From Streptomyces sp. MMG1121 (GTDB taxonomy: Bacteria; Actinomycetota; Actinomycetes; Streptomycetales; Streptomycetaceae): a stretch of 64,000 nucleotides of DNA. The notes under the pieces were generated by a model. The model was given only the letters and a program-made list of their open reading frames with translations, did no database searches and was not told the origin of the DNA. Location: contig NZ_LGDV01000201.1 of NCBI RefSeq assembly GCF_001280015.1, positions 310,001-374,000 of the forward strand, given 5' to 3'. A program made the position numbers and the translations under genes. Positions 53,441-61,361 of this stretch are shown in pieces. Within the stretch, counting starts at the first letter, position 1, and the number at the start of each line of letters is the position of its first letter.

Positions 53441-53476
53441 ACATCGAACAGTTCGTCAACGAACTCTGTCTGTTCG
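53441..53476. promoter_or_regulatory. Shared GAAC-A-GTTC operator
   Basis: ACATCGAACAGTTCG contains the perfect palindrome CGAAC-A-GTTCG (53445-53455). It differs by one base over 14 from the site in the MarR promoter at 45251-45264. A second inverted repeat, CGAAC-N7-GTTCG, follows at 53460-53476. The position at or just after the start of transcription suits a repressor. Confidence 0.65.
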
Positions 53477-53511
53477 CTGGACCACCCCCGACCCTTGCGA
53501 GGAGCGCCACC

Positions 53512-53934
53512 ATGCCCAACACCGTCCGCCGAGCCTCCATCAGCAGCGAGCTGGCCCAGAAGATCATCGAGGCTGCCGACGCCGCCGCGCTCGCCACCGA
53601 CAAGCGCTTCGGCATCTCCGTCGTGGACGAGAGCGGCCACCTGAAGGCCTTCCTGCGCCAGGACGGCGCGAAGCTCATCACCCTCCAGGTCTCGCAGGAC
53701 AAGGCCTACACCGCCGCCGCCTCCCAGCTCTCCACCGAGCAGTGGTCGGAGAACCTCAAGAAGGACGAGGTCATCGGCAACGGCGCGCCCACCGGCATCG
53801 CCCGTCTGGTCGCCCTCGGCGGCGGGCTGCCCATCGTGATCGACGGCGAGGTCGTCGGCGCGATCGGTGTCTCCGGCGGCCACTGGACCGACGACGTCAA
53901 GATCGCCGAGGCGGGCCTCACCGTGGTGAGCTGA
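53512..53934 (+). CDS. GlcG/HbpS-type heme-binding-like protein
   Basis: A 140-residue protein of the GlcG/HbpS/DUF336 family: KIIEAADAAALATDKRFGISVVDESGHLKAFLRQDGA, then GLPIVIDGEVVGAIGVSGGHWTDDVKIAEAGL. No signal peptide, unlike secreted HbpS. Family members bind heme, cobalamin or corrinoids or help oxidoreductases. ATG 53512 has GAGGAG upstream. It is the first gene of the plus-strand operon controlled by the divergent TetR. Confidence 0.88.
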   Translation: MPNTVRRASISSELAQKIIEAADAAALATDKRFGISVVDESGHLKAFLRQDGAKLITLQVSQDKAYTAAASQLSTEQWSENLKKDEVIGNGAPTGIARLVALGGGLPIVIDGEVVGAIGVSGGHWTDDVKIAEAGLTVVS

Positions 53935-53957
53935 CCCCTCGACCGACCCCCTGCGCC

Positions 53958-53989
53958 GGCCTCTCCCCGCCCCCTGTCGGGGAGAGGCC
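53958..53989 (+). terminator. Hairpin between the GlcG-like and MFS genes
   Basis: GGCCTCTCCCC, 10-base loop, GGGGAGAGGCC. A perfect 11-bp stem within the operon; it may lower expression of the exporter relative to the GlcG-like gene. Confidence 0.65.
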
Positions 53990-54052
53990 CCCGCCCCGCC
54001 TTCGGCCGGGCCCCCTTCCCGCCCTCGCGCCATTCCTTCGGGAGAAGTCGCC

Positions 54053-55261
54053 ATGCCCATCGCCCTGTTCGTCCTGGGCCTCACCATCTTCGGCCTCGGC
54101 ACCACCGAGTTCATGATCGCGGGCCTGCTCCCCGAGCTGGCCGACGCCTTCGATGTGACGGTCCCCCAGGCGGGCCATCTCATCTCGCTCTTCGCCGTCG
54201 GCGTGACCGTCGGCGCCCCGCTGATCACCGTGCTGGCCTCGCGTGTTCCCCGCAAGGCCACCCTGATCACCCTGTTGGTGATCTTCCTCGCCGGTGAGCT
54301 GGTCGCCGCGACCGCGCAGAGCTACGGCGTGCTCATGGCCGCCCGCCTCATCACCGCCGTCGCACACGGCTCGTTCTTCGGCATCGGCGCCGTGGTCGCC
54401 GCCTCGCTGGTGGAGCCGGCCAAGCGCGCCCGGGCCATCTCCATCATGTTCGGCGGCCTGACCATCGCCACCATCGCGGGCGCCCCGCTCGGCGCGTTCC
54501 TCGGCCAGCACTTCGGCTGGCGCGCCCCCTTCTGGGCCGTCTTCGCCATCGGCGCCGTCGGCCTCGTCGGCGTCATCTCCCTGATCCCGCACCAGCCCCG
54601 CGAGGAGGGCGCGAGCCTGCGCGGCGAGCTGACCGCCTTCCGTCGCGTCAACGTGTGGCTGGCGCTGGCCACCACCCTGCTCAGCCAGGCCTCGCTGTAC
54701 GCCGCGTACACCTACGTCACCCCGCTGCTCACCGACATCACCGGCTTCCGCGAGAGCGCCGTGCCGCTCCTGCTGACCCTCTTCGGCGTCGGCACGTTCT
54801 GCGGCAGCTGGCTCGGCGGCAAGTTCGCCGACCGCAACCTGATGCGCACCCTGTGGATCGGCATGATCCTGCTCGGCGGAATGCTGCTGCTCTTCCAGGT
54901 CACCGCGCACAACAAGGCGGCCATGGTCGTCACCCTCGCGGCCTTCGGCGTCGCCAGCTTCCTCATCAACCCGGGCCTGCAGACCCGGGTGATGAACGAG
55001 GCGGGCGACGCCCCCTCACTGGCCAGCGCCGGCAACATCTCGGCCTTCAACATCGGCAACGCGGTGGGCCCGTGGACCGCCGGCCTGGCCATCTCCGGCG
55101 GCCACGGCTACCTCTCCCCCGCCTGGGTCGGCACGGCCTTCGCGGCCGCCGCCCTGATCACCGCGCTGGCCTCCACCGCCCGCGACGCCTCCGCCCGCCG
55201 CACCGCCGGCGCGCCCGCCCCGGCCGAGGCCGTCACCGCCCCCGCGGCAGCCCAGCGGTGA
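54053..55261 (+). CDS. DHA1-type MFS exporter
   Basis: A 402-residue 12-helix permease of the AraJ/arabinose-efflux group (LGTTEFMIAGLLPELADAFDVTVPQAGHLISLFAVG, then LMAARLITAVAHGSFFGIGAVVAASLV). It is cotranscribed with the GlcG-like, tautomerase and oxidase genes under a divergent TetR, so it most likely exports the pathway product or a toxic intermediate. It is related to, but not a recent duplicate of, the MFS gene at 25408. Confidence 0.9.
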   Translation: MPIALFVLGLTIFGLGTTEFMIAGLLPELADAFDVTVPQAGHLISLFAVGVTVGAPLITVLASRVPRKATLITLLVIFLAGELVAATAQSYGVLMAARLITAVAHGSFFGIGAVVAASLVEPAKRARAISIMFGGLTIATIAGAPLGAFLGQHFGWRAPFWAVFAIGAVGLVGVISLIPHQPREEGASLRGELTAFRRVNVWLALATTLLSQASLYAAYTYVTPLLTDITGFRESAVPLLLTLFGVGTFCGSWLGGKFADRNLMRTLWIGMILLGGMLLLFQVTAHNKAAMVVTLAAFGVASFLINPGLQTRVMNEAGDAPSLASAGNISAFNIGNAVGPWTAGLAISGGHGYLSPAWVGTAFAAAALITALASTARDASARRTAGAPAPAEAVTAPAAAQR

Positions 55262-55307
55262 CCCCCTCACCCGCCTGACAACGCTCCAGCCACCGAAGGG
55301 AATTGCC

Positions 55308-55493
55308 GTGCCCGTCGTCAACGTCGCCCTCTGGAAGGGCAACAGCACCGACCAGCGCCGCGAGCTCGTCACCGAGCTGACCGACTCCGTCGCCCGCATC
55401 GCCGACTGCCCCAAAGAAGCCGTCACCGTCATCCTCACCGAGGTCGAGAGGGACCACTGGGGCAAGGGCGGCCGGCTCGCGAGCGAGCTGTAG
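55308..55493 (+). CDS. 4-oxalocrotonate tautomerase family protein
   Basis: A 61-residue tautomerase. The GTG start is followed by CCC, giving the catalytic Pro1 after Met removal (PVVNVALWKGNSTDQRRELV). The basic residues expected near positions 11 and 39 are partly kept (Arg in TDQRRELV; EVERDHWGKGG at the end). It would move double bonds in an enol/keto intermediate. It lies between the exporter and the BBE-like oxidase. Confidence 0.88.
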   Translation: MPVVNVALWKGNSTDQRRELVTELTDSVARIADCPKEAVTVILTEVERDHWGKGGRLASEL

Positions 55494-55530
55494 GCACACC
55501 AGCGACCGGCCGACCAAGGAGCAGACGACG

Positions 55531-57099
55531 ATGGAGCAAGGCAGACAAGCAGCGCCGACCGTACGGCCGGACGACCCCCGCTACGCGGTGCTCACCAGCG
55601 GCGTCAACCAGCGCTGGCGGGCCGCCCCCGACCGGATCCGGCTCCCCCGCACCACCGCCGAGACCGTCGCGGCGGTCCAGGACGCGGTGGACGCGGACGC
55701 CCGCCTGTCGGTGCGCAGCGGCGGACACTGCTTCGAGGACTTCGTCTTCCACCCCGGCGTCGAGGCGCTGCTCGACATGTCCGCGATGAACGCCGTCGTG
55801 TACGACGAGGAGCACCGCGCCTTCTCGGTCGGCCCCGGGGCCCGGCTGCTCGATGTCTACGAGGCCCTCTTCCTGGGCTGGGGCGTGACCGTGCCGGGCG
55901 GGGTGTGCGCCACGGTCGGCGCGGGCGGGCATGTGGCGGGCGGCGGCTACGGCCTGCTGTCCCGCTCTCTCGGCCTGGTCGTCGACCACCTCTACGGCGT
56001 CGAGGTCGTCGTCGTGGACGCGGCGGGCCGGGCCCGCGCGGTCGTGGCGACCCGCGAGGACACCGGGGCGCTCGGCGACCTGTGGTGGGCGCACACGGGC
56101 GGGGGCGGCGGCAGCCTCGGCATCGTGACACGCTATCTCTTCCGCAGCCGTACGGCCCGGGGGCCGGCACCCGCCGACGCGCTGCCCGAGCCCCCCGCCG
56201 AGGTGCTGGTGAGCGCGGTGGCACTGCCCTGGGACCAGCTGACCCCGAAGGGCTTCGCCGGACTCCTCGGCGCGTACGGGGCCTGGCACGAGGAGCACGC
56301 CGCCCCGGGCTCCCCCGAATCCGCCCTGGGCAGCCTGCTGATGCTCAACCACCGCGCAGGCGGCACGGTCGGCATGCTCACCCAGGTCGACGCCACCGTG
56401 CCCGGCGCCGAGAAGCTCCTCGACGGCTATCTCGACCGGATCGCCGACTCCGCGGGCGTGCGGCCGCAGCCTGTCCACCACCCCGTCGGAGAGTTCGGCC
56501 CGATGCCCGAACTGGTGCGCCCCAAGCGGCTGCCGTGGCTCACCGCCGCCCGCTACATCGGCACCAACACCCCGGTCCTCAACGACCCGACGCTGCGCGG
56601 CAAGCACAAGTCCGCGTACGCGCGCACCGCCCTGACCGAGGAGCAGCTGCACACGGTGCACACGCACCTCACCCGCGTCTCCCCCGGCGAGAGCCCCAAT
56701 CCGCAGCTCATGCTCGTGGCCATGTCCTACGGCGGCGAGATCGCCGCCACCGCCCCCGGCAGCACGGCGGTCGCCCAGCGCGACTCCGCGTACAAGCTGC
56801 TCTACCAGGCATTCTGGACCGATCCCGAGGACGACGCGGCCAACGTGGCCCGGGTACGGGAGCTGTACCGCGGCGTGTACGCGGACACCGGCGGGGTGCC
56901 CGTGCCGGGGCCGCGCTCGGACGGCGCGTACATCAACTACCCGGACGCCGACCTGAGCGACCCCGGGCACAACGCCTCGGGCGTCCCGTGGACCACGCTC
57001 TACTTCAAGGACAACTACCCGCGGCTCCAGGCAGCCAAAGCGCAGTGGGACCCGGGCGACCGGTTCCGGCACGCCCAGTCGATCGGACTCCCCTCATGA
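55531..57099 (+). CDS. Bicovalent FAD-linked oxidase (BBE-like)
   Basis: A 522-residue berberine-bridge-enzyme-like oxidase. Both flavin attachment motifs are present: RSGGHCFEDF (8-alpha-His) and GGVCATVGAGGHVAGGGYG (6-S-Cys). The C-terminal BBE tail reads YINYPDADLSDPGHNASGVPWTTLYFKDNYPRLQAAKAQWDPGDRFRH. Enzymes of this group oxidise alcohols, amines or C-C bonds in tailoring steps. No Tat or Sec signal is obvious. Its stop overlaps the FAD monooxygenase start. Confidence 0.9.
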   Translation: MEQGRQAAPTVRPDDPRYAVLTSGVNQRWRAAPDRIRLPRTTAETVAAVQDAVDADARLSVRSGGHCFEDFVFHPGVEALLDMSAMNAVVYDEEHRAFSVGPGARLLDVYEALFLGWGVTVPGGVCATVGAGGHVAGGGYGLLSRSLGLVVDHLYGVEVVVVDAAGRARAVVATREDTGALGDLWWAHTGGGGGSLGIVTRYLFRSRTARGPAPADALPEPPAEVLVSAVALPWDQLTPKGFAGLLGAYGAWHEEHAAPGSPESALGSLLMLNHRAGGTVGMLTQVDATVPGAEKLLDGYLDRIADSAGVRPQPVHHPVGEFGPMPELVRPKRLPWLTAARYIGTNTPVLNDPTLRGKHKSAYARTALTEEQLHTVHTHLTRVSPGESPNPQLMLVAMSYGGEIAATAPGSTAVAQRDSAYKLLYQAFWTDPEDDAANVARVRELYRGVYADTGGVPVPGPRSDGAYINYPDADLSDPGHNASGVPWTTLYFKDNYPRLQAAKAQWDPGDRFRHAQSIGLPS

Positions 57100-58628
57100 C
57101 CCAGCGAACCCCTGTGCTCATCGCGGGCGGCGGCCCTGTCGGGATGCTGCTCGCCGCCGAACTCGGCGGATGGGGCGTCGACGTCGTGGTCGTCGAGCCC
57201 CACCCGCACACCCAGGACACGCCCCGCGCGGGCACCCTGCACGCGCGCAGCGTCCAGTCGCTGCTGCGCCGCGGCTATCTGCGGCTGCGCGACCGCGGCA
57301 GCCTGGAGACGGAGCAGGAGACGTCGTTCCACTTCGGCGGCGAGCCGATCCTGCGGATCGCCGCGCCGACCGCCGAGGGTCCGCCCATTCACGGGCAGCC
57401 GCAGGCCGCCCTGGAGCAGGTCTTCGAGATGCGCGCCCGGGAGCTGGGCGCCGAGATCCGGCGCGGCCACCGTTTCACCGGCCTGCGGCAGGACCCGGAC
57501 GGGGTGACGGCGAGCATCGAGGGGCCCGAGGGCCCGTACGAGCTGACCGCCGGCCATCTGGTGGGCTGCGACGGCGCGCGCAGCGACGTGCGGCGCGCGA
57601 CCGGGTTCACGTGCACGACCCACGAGGCGACGTTCGCCGCGATCGTGGGCCTGGTGCGGCTGCGCGACCCGTACGCCGTGCCGCCCGGCTGGACGCGTAC
57701 CGCCGAGGGCTGGCTGCTCGCCAATGTGAACCCCGTGGGCCACAGCCGCATCATCACGCACGACTTCCGGCTGCCGCTGCCCGAGCGCGGCTCCCCCGCC
57801 ACGCCGGAGGAGCTCCAGAGCACCCTCTCGCACATCCTCGGTCGGCCCGCCGCCCTCGACGACCCGGCCTATCTGGACCGCTTCAGCGACTTCACGCGCG
57901 TCGCCGACCACTACCGCACGGGCCGGGTGCTGTTGGCGGGCGACGCCGCGCATGTGCACGCCCCGCTCGGCGGCCAGGGCCTCAACACCGGTCTCCAGGA
58001 CGCCTACAACCTCGGCTGGAAGCTGGCCCTGGTCGCCCGCGGGAACGCGGACGCGCGGCTGCTGGACACCTACGACGCCGAACGCAGGCCCGTCGCCGAG
58101 GCCGTCGTCGCCAACACCCGGGTCCAGGCGGCCGTGATGCGGCCGGGGCCCGAGAACGACCATCTGCGCGAGTTCACCGCCCGCATGTTCCGGCACACGG
58201 GCGTCAACCGCGAGGCCGCCGACGTCATCAGCGGCCAGGGCGTCTCGTATACGCCCGAGGGCACGACGGACCGGGTGGTGGGGCGGTTCCTGCCGAATCT
58301 GGCGCTGCGCACGCCCGAGGGCGTACGGACGGTGGCCGAACTCCTCACGCCGGGGCGGCCTCTGGTCCTGCTGCGGCCCGAGGTCGCCGACGCGCTGGAG
58401 CCGGTGACGGCCCGCTGGGGCGAGCGGGTGTCGACGCTGCGCGTCGACCCTGAGCCCGACTCGGCCGAGCTGCGTCTGGACATGGGCGCGCCGGTGCCGT
58501 GGAACGTCCTCGTGTGCCGCCCCGACGGCTATATCGCCTGGCGGGCGGCCGGGGCCGTCGACGAGAAGGGGCTCCAGGGGGCGCTGGAGGGCTGGTTCGG
58601 GCCCGTACGCGACCGCGTCGAGGTCTGA
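57096..58628 (+). CDS. Class A FAD-dependent aromatic hydroxylase
   Basis: A 510-residue PHBH-fold monooxygenase. It has LIAGGGPVGMLLAAELGGWGVDVVVVE (FAD), GCDGARSDVRR (DG motif) and GRVLLAGDAAHVHAPLGGQGLNTGLQDAYNLGWKLA (GD motif), plus a C-terminal thioredoxin-like domain common in polyketide and phenolic hydroxylases. ATG 57096 overlaps the BBE oxidase stop (ATGA). Probable substrate is an aromatic or enolised ring; the rest is unknown. Confidence 0.9.
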   Translation: MTQRTPVLIAGGGPVGMLLAAELGGWGVDVVVVEPHPHTQDTPRAGTLHARSVQSLLRRGYLRLRDRGSLETEQETSFHFGGEPILRIAAPTAEGPPIHGQPQAALEQVFEMRARELGAEIRRGHRFTGLRQDPDGVTASIEGPEGPYELTAGHLVGCDGARSDVRRATGFTCTTHEATFAAIVGLVRLRDPYAVPPGWTRTAEGWLLANVNPVGHSRIITHDFRLPLPERGSPATPEELQSTLSHILGRPAALDDPAYLDRFSDFTRVADHYRTGRVLLAGDAAHVHAPLGGQGLNTGLQDAYNLGWKLALVARGNADARLLDTYDAERRPVAEAVVANTRVQAAVMRPGPENDHLREFTARMFRHTGVNREAADVISGQGVSYTPEGTTDRVVGRFLPNLALRTPEGVRTVAELLTPGRPLVLLRPEVADALEPVTARWGERVSTLRVDPEPDSAELRLDMGAPVPWNVLVCRPDGYIAWRAAGAVDEKGLQGALEGWFGPVRDRVEV

Positions 58629-58646
58629 ACAGGCTCGCGGACAAGG

Positions 58647-58685
58647 GTTCGCCGTTGCGGCACGCGGAGTGCCGCAACGGCGAAC
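58647..58685. terminator. Bidirectional terminator hairpin
   Basis: GTTCGCCGTTGCGGCAC, loop GCGGA, then the exact 17-base complement. It separates the convergent FAD monooxygenase and MarR genes. Confidence 0.9.
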
Positions 58686-58694
58686 AGTCGTGTC

Positions 58695-59222
58695 TCAGGC
58701 CCTGCGCCCCATCTTGGCCTGGGACGCCTGGATGCCCCGCTCCAGGTCGCCGAGCAGGTCTTCCAGGACGCTCAGCCGCTGGTGCGGGACGTACTGGAGG
58801 GCGGCGCGCTGGACGCGTGCGGTCTCGGCCGCGAGGCGGTCGGCCATGGCCCGGCCCTCCTCGGTGAGCAGGACGCGCAGGGCTCGCCGGTCCCGCGGCT
58901 CCTGACAGCGCACCACGAGCCCGGCCCGCTCCAGGCGGTCGATGCGTGCGGTGATGCCGCCGGAGGTGAGGTTCACCCCGCGGGCCAGTCTGCTGGCCGA
59001 CATGCCCTCGCCCTCGGCGCAGTGGCGCAGCAGGGCGAGCACTTCCACGTCGTAGCTGCGCAGTCCGTACTGCGCGCACAGGCTGATCAGCACGTCCTGG
59101 TGGGCCTGTGTGATGGACATCAGCCGTCCGAAGATGCCGCCGGGCGCGACGGTCTGGGCGGACGGCGAGGAGGTGGTGGGGAGGGTTCGGTGCCGGCCTG
59201 AGCGGTCTACCGGTGCGTTCAT
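58695..59222 (-). CDS. MarR family regulator
   Basis: A 175-residue MarR protein with SASRLARGVNLTSGGITARIDRLERAGLVVRCQEPRDRRALRVLLTEEG as its winged helix (residues 77-124). It is convergent with the oxidase/hydroxylase operon. A repeated 12-mer lies around its start. It may sense phenolic ligands, as relatives do, and control this or the neighbouring region. Confidence 0.88.
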   Translation of the reverse strand: MNAPVDRSGRHRTLPTTSSPSAQTVAPGGIFGRLMSITQAHQDVLISLCAQYGLRSYDVEVLALLRHCAEGEGMSASRLARGVNLTSGGITARIDRLERAGLVVRCQEPRDRRALRVLLTEEGRAMADRLAAETARVQRAALQYVPHQRLSVLEDLLGDLERGIQASQAKMGRRA

Positions 59223-59261
59223 GAGTGTTCCCGTCAGTCCTCTGCTGGTGGTCTACCGGTG
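59204..59261. repeat. Direct repeats around the marR start
   Basis: GGTCTACCGGTG occurs at 59204-59215, inside the first codons of the MarR gene, and at 59250-59261, upstream of it. Both contain the palindrome ACCGGT. They may be MarR sites. Confidence 0.5.
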
Positions 59262-59516
59262 TCCAGGACGGCGGTGAGAAGCCCGGCCAGCATCGTGTGG
59301 ATGGCCGGTCATGATGCGCTCAGCGGTGGCTGAGCGATGGTTCTTGGCCGATTGCCGACGGTGCTCGATGTTCACTTGGCCGGCATGGACGAAGACGTCC
59401 CGCTCAGTGCCATCGAAGAACCGCACCTCGGTCTCTGCCTCGGCCGACGCGCGGATGTGCGCGGCATCCTCACCCTCGCCGCGCGGTGAATCGGCGGTGC
59501 TGATCGAAGCCGTCAC
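59253..59516 (-). CDS. Hypothetical small protein, uncertain
   Basis: An 87-residue frame from GTG 59516 with GGGGG six bases upstream. The first 50 residues look plausible as protein (MTASISTADSPRGEGEDAAH, then SAEAETEVRFFDGTERDVFV), but the last 35 are Arg/His-rich like non-coding sequence. I recognise no family. It could be the start of a decayed gene. From 59517 to 59765 nothing else is seen. Confidence 0.35.
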   Translation of the reverse strand: MTASISTADSPRGEGEDAAHIRASAEAETEVRFFDGTERDVFVHAGQVNIEHRRQSAKNHRSATAERIMTGHPHDAGRASHRRPGHR

Positions 59517-59765
59517 TGAAAACCCCCGTTTCGTATGTCATTCACTCATGCGAGGCGAAGTGCTGTCGTCTCTCTTCGTCCGGTCAACGCCACTGCCGTT
59601 CTCCCCTCTTGTTCAGACCGCATACACACAGATGAACCGGAGGGGCAGACCCTTCTCCTCGCGCACTCGGTGTGGTGGCGTGCGGTCGGGTGGTCGCGCC
59701 CGGCCGCGAGGTCCGAAGGCACCGAGCGCGTGCTCTGCACGTGGATGGCGGATTCCAGGACCGAG

Positions 59766-60060
59766 CCAAGCATAAATAGCGCTATTTATGTCTGATGTCG
59801 AGGGAGACGTGATGCGACTTGACCAAGTCCGGAGGTGCGAATCACCCCAAACGCCATAGGGGGCAGGTCCCGGGCGACGGACCAGCGACACCGCCCGCCC
59901 ACTCCAGCCAGGAGCCCCACCGGGGAGGCCATGGGGCGTCATGACACGGCCGCCACCTGCCACTTGCGGCCTTTGAGTCGATTCGCACCGCTGGACTTGG
60001 CCAAGTCGCCTCACGTTTCCCTCTGTGTGGACAAACATAAATAGCGCTATTTATGCTTGG
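59766..60060. repeat. 295-bp imperfect inverted repeat with two identical 20-bp palindromes
   Basis: The ends are CCAAG followed by CATAAATAGCGCTATTTATG (59771-59790), and CATAAATAGCGCTATTTATG (60036-60055) followed by CTTGG, so 25-base terminal repeats are exact. Homology continues inward for roughly 100 bases per arm: GAGGGAGACGTGATGCGACT against GAGGGAAACGTGAGGCGACT. Each arm has a second palindrome (GACTTGACCAAGTC or GACTTGGCCAAGTC) and then GGTGCGAATC. The middle 60 bases are unrelated. It could be a MITE or a compound regulator site for the gene downstream. No target duplication is visible. Confidence 0.85.
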
Positions 60061-60062
60061 GG

Positions 60063-60103
60063 GACCTCGCCACCGGAAATCCCCCGTCTCCGGTGGCGAG
60101 GTC
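60063..60103. terminator. 15-bp hairpin just inside the transposase-like gene leader
   Basis: GACCTCGCCACCGGA, 11-base loop, TCCGGTGGCGAGGTC. It begins three bases after the inverted repeat and ends 56 bp before the downstream start. It may insulate or attenuate the gene. Confidence 0.65.
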
Positions 60104-60159
60104 GTCCGCGCGCGCATCGGGGACAGCGGCCAAGAGTCATGTGGGAGGGACGGGTTCCG

Positions 60160-61284
60160 ATGACACTGCTGTACGAGTCGACGCCAAGACCGTTCGCCGA
60201 AGGCGGGGAACCCCGGCTCACCCGGCTCCCGCCCTTCGTCGAGACGGTCTTCGACTGTCTGCCACGGGCGGACCAGCGCAAGTGGGCGCAGCAGTACATC
60301 AGGGCACTGCTGCAGACACCGGGCAAGAAGTCGGTGCGGCGGCTGGCGGAATCCGTCAGCGACTCCCCCACGGCCTCGCAGGCCATGCACCAATTCGTGA
60401 ACGCCAGCCCCTGGGACTGGCTGGCGGTACGTCAGGGTCTGCTGCGCTGGGTGCAGCGGACCAGCCCGACGGTGACGGCCTGGACGCTGGTCCCCGCTTT
60501 CATCCCCAAGCGGGGCGAGCACTCCGCCGGAGTCCACCGAAGGTTCAACCCCCTGCTCCGTCGGGTGTCGAACTGCCAGCTCGGGATGGTCGTGCTGGCC
60601 ACGGGCGAACACGGCCCGCTGCCGCTCGACTGGAACCTGTACATCCCTCACGAGTGGGCGGCGGACTCCCCACTGCGGTCCAAGGTGCGGGTGCCGGAGG
60701 AGGTCTGCGGGCCCCTGTGGTCGCAGGCCACCGAACTCCTGCGACGCGTCGCCTCGTGGTCTCCTGACCGACAGGTCCCCGTCACGGCCGAACTGTCCTG
60801 GCTGCCGGACCGCGAGTCCTTCCTCGCTCACCTGGAGCGGAGCGAGCAGCCCTTCGTGGTCGAAGTCCCCGACACCGTGCACGTCCAGCGTGTGACATCC
60901 CAGCCGGCCAACTCACCGGCACTCACCGTACGGGAGCTGCTCACGGAGCACGGGACCGCGGACGAAGGAGAGCGGCAGCACGTCCTCGGCCTCCCGGTGA
61001 CCCTTCCCGGTCCCGCGACGGAACGTGTCCGGCTGCGGTTGCTGGCTCAGCGAAGGCCGAACGGTCCGGCACGGACGTGGCTGACGAACCTGGTCGACCG
61101 ACCGCTGCCCGATTTGCTGCCGCTGATGCGACAGTCGCGGCTCGCGGAGAGCGTGGTCGACACCCTGAGCGCGGACTTCGGGCTGCAGGACTTCGAGGGC
61201 CGGTCGTTCCCCGGCTGGCATCGCCACACCACCTTGGTGTCCGCCGCCTACACCTACGCCCAGGTCCGCGCCGACCACTCCTGA
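60160..61284 (+). CDS. IS701-family transposase homologue, catalytically degenerate
   Basis: A 374-residue intact protein of the IS701-type DDE superfamily. The N-terminal part fits well (RADQRKWAQQYIRALLQTPG, RRLAESVSDSPTASQAMHQFV). The first catalytic site, normally IDDTG, reads LVPAFIPKRG (residues 110-119), so the Asp is lost. The second, normally ADAGYG, reads TAELSWLPD (209-217), again without the Asp. The third, Glu346 in DFEGRSFPGWHRHTTLVSAA, is kept. An open frame with lost catalysis suggests reuse as a DNA-binding regulator. ATG 60160 has GGGAGGGA upstream. No IS ends bracket it. Confidence 0.82.
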   Translation: MTLLYESTPRPFAEGGEPRLTRLPPFVETVFDCLPRADQRKWAQQYIRALLQTPGKKSVRRLAESVSDSPTASQAMHQFVNASPWDWLAVRQGLLRWVQRTSPTVTAWTLVPAFIPKRGEHSAGVHRRFNPLLRRVSNCQLGMVVLATGEHGPLPLDWNLYIPHEWAADSPLRSKVRVPEEVCGPLWSQATELLRRVASWSPDRQVPVTAELSWLPDRESFLAHLERSEQPFVVEVPDTVHVQRVTSQPANSPALTVRELLTEHGTADEGERQHVLGLPVTLPGPATERVRLRLLAQRRPNGPARTWLTNLVDRPLPDLLPLMRQSRLAESVVDTLSADFGLQDFEGRSFPGWHRHTTLVSAAYTYAQVRADHS

Positions 61285-61361
61285 CAGCGCAGACACGAGG
61301 GCGGCGCCCGGCCGGCCCGCCAACGGCCGTATGCCCAGCGACGCCCGCCGGCCCGGCGTAC

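Noticed and set aside
45282..59222. Type I/II polyketide or NRPS cluster
   Set aside because: No ketosynthase, adenylation or carrier domains are present; only tailoring-type and amide-forming enzymes are seen.
59766..60060. Reading the inverted repeat as IS ends of the transposase-like gene
   Set aside because: Both ends lie on one side of the gene and no matching repeat occurs after 61284, so the pair does not bracket the gene.
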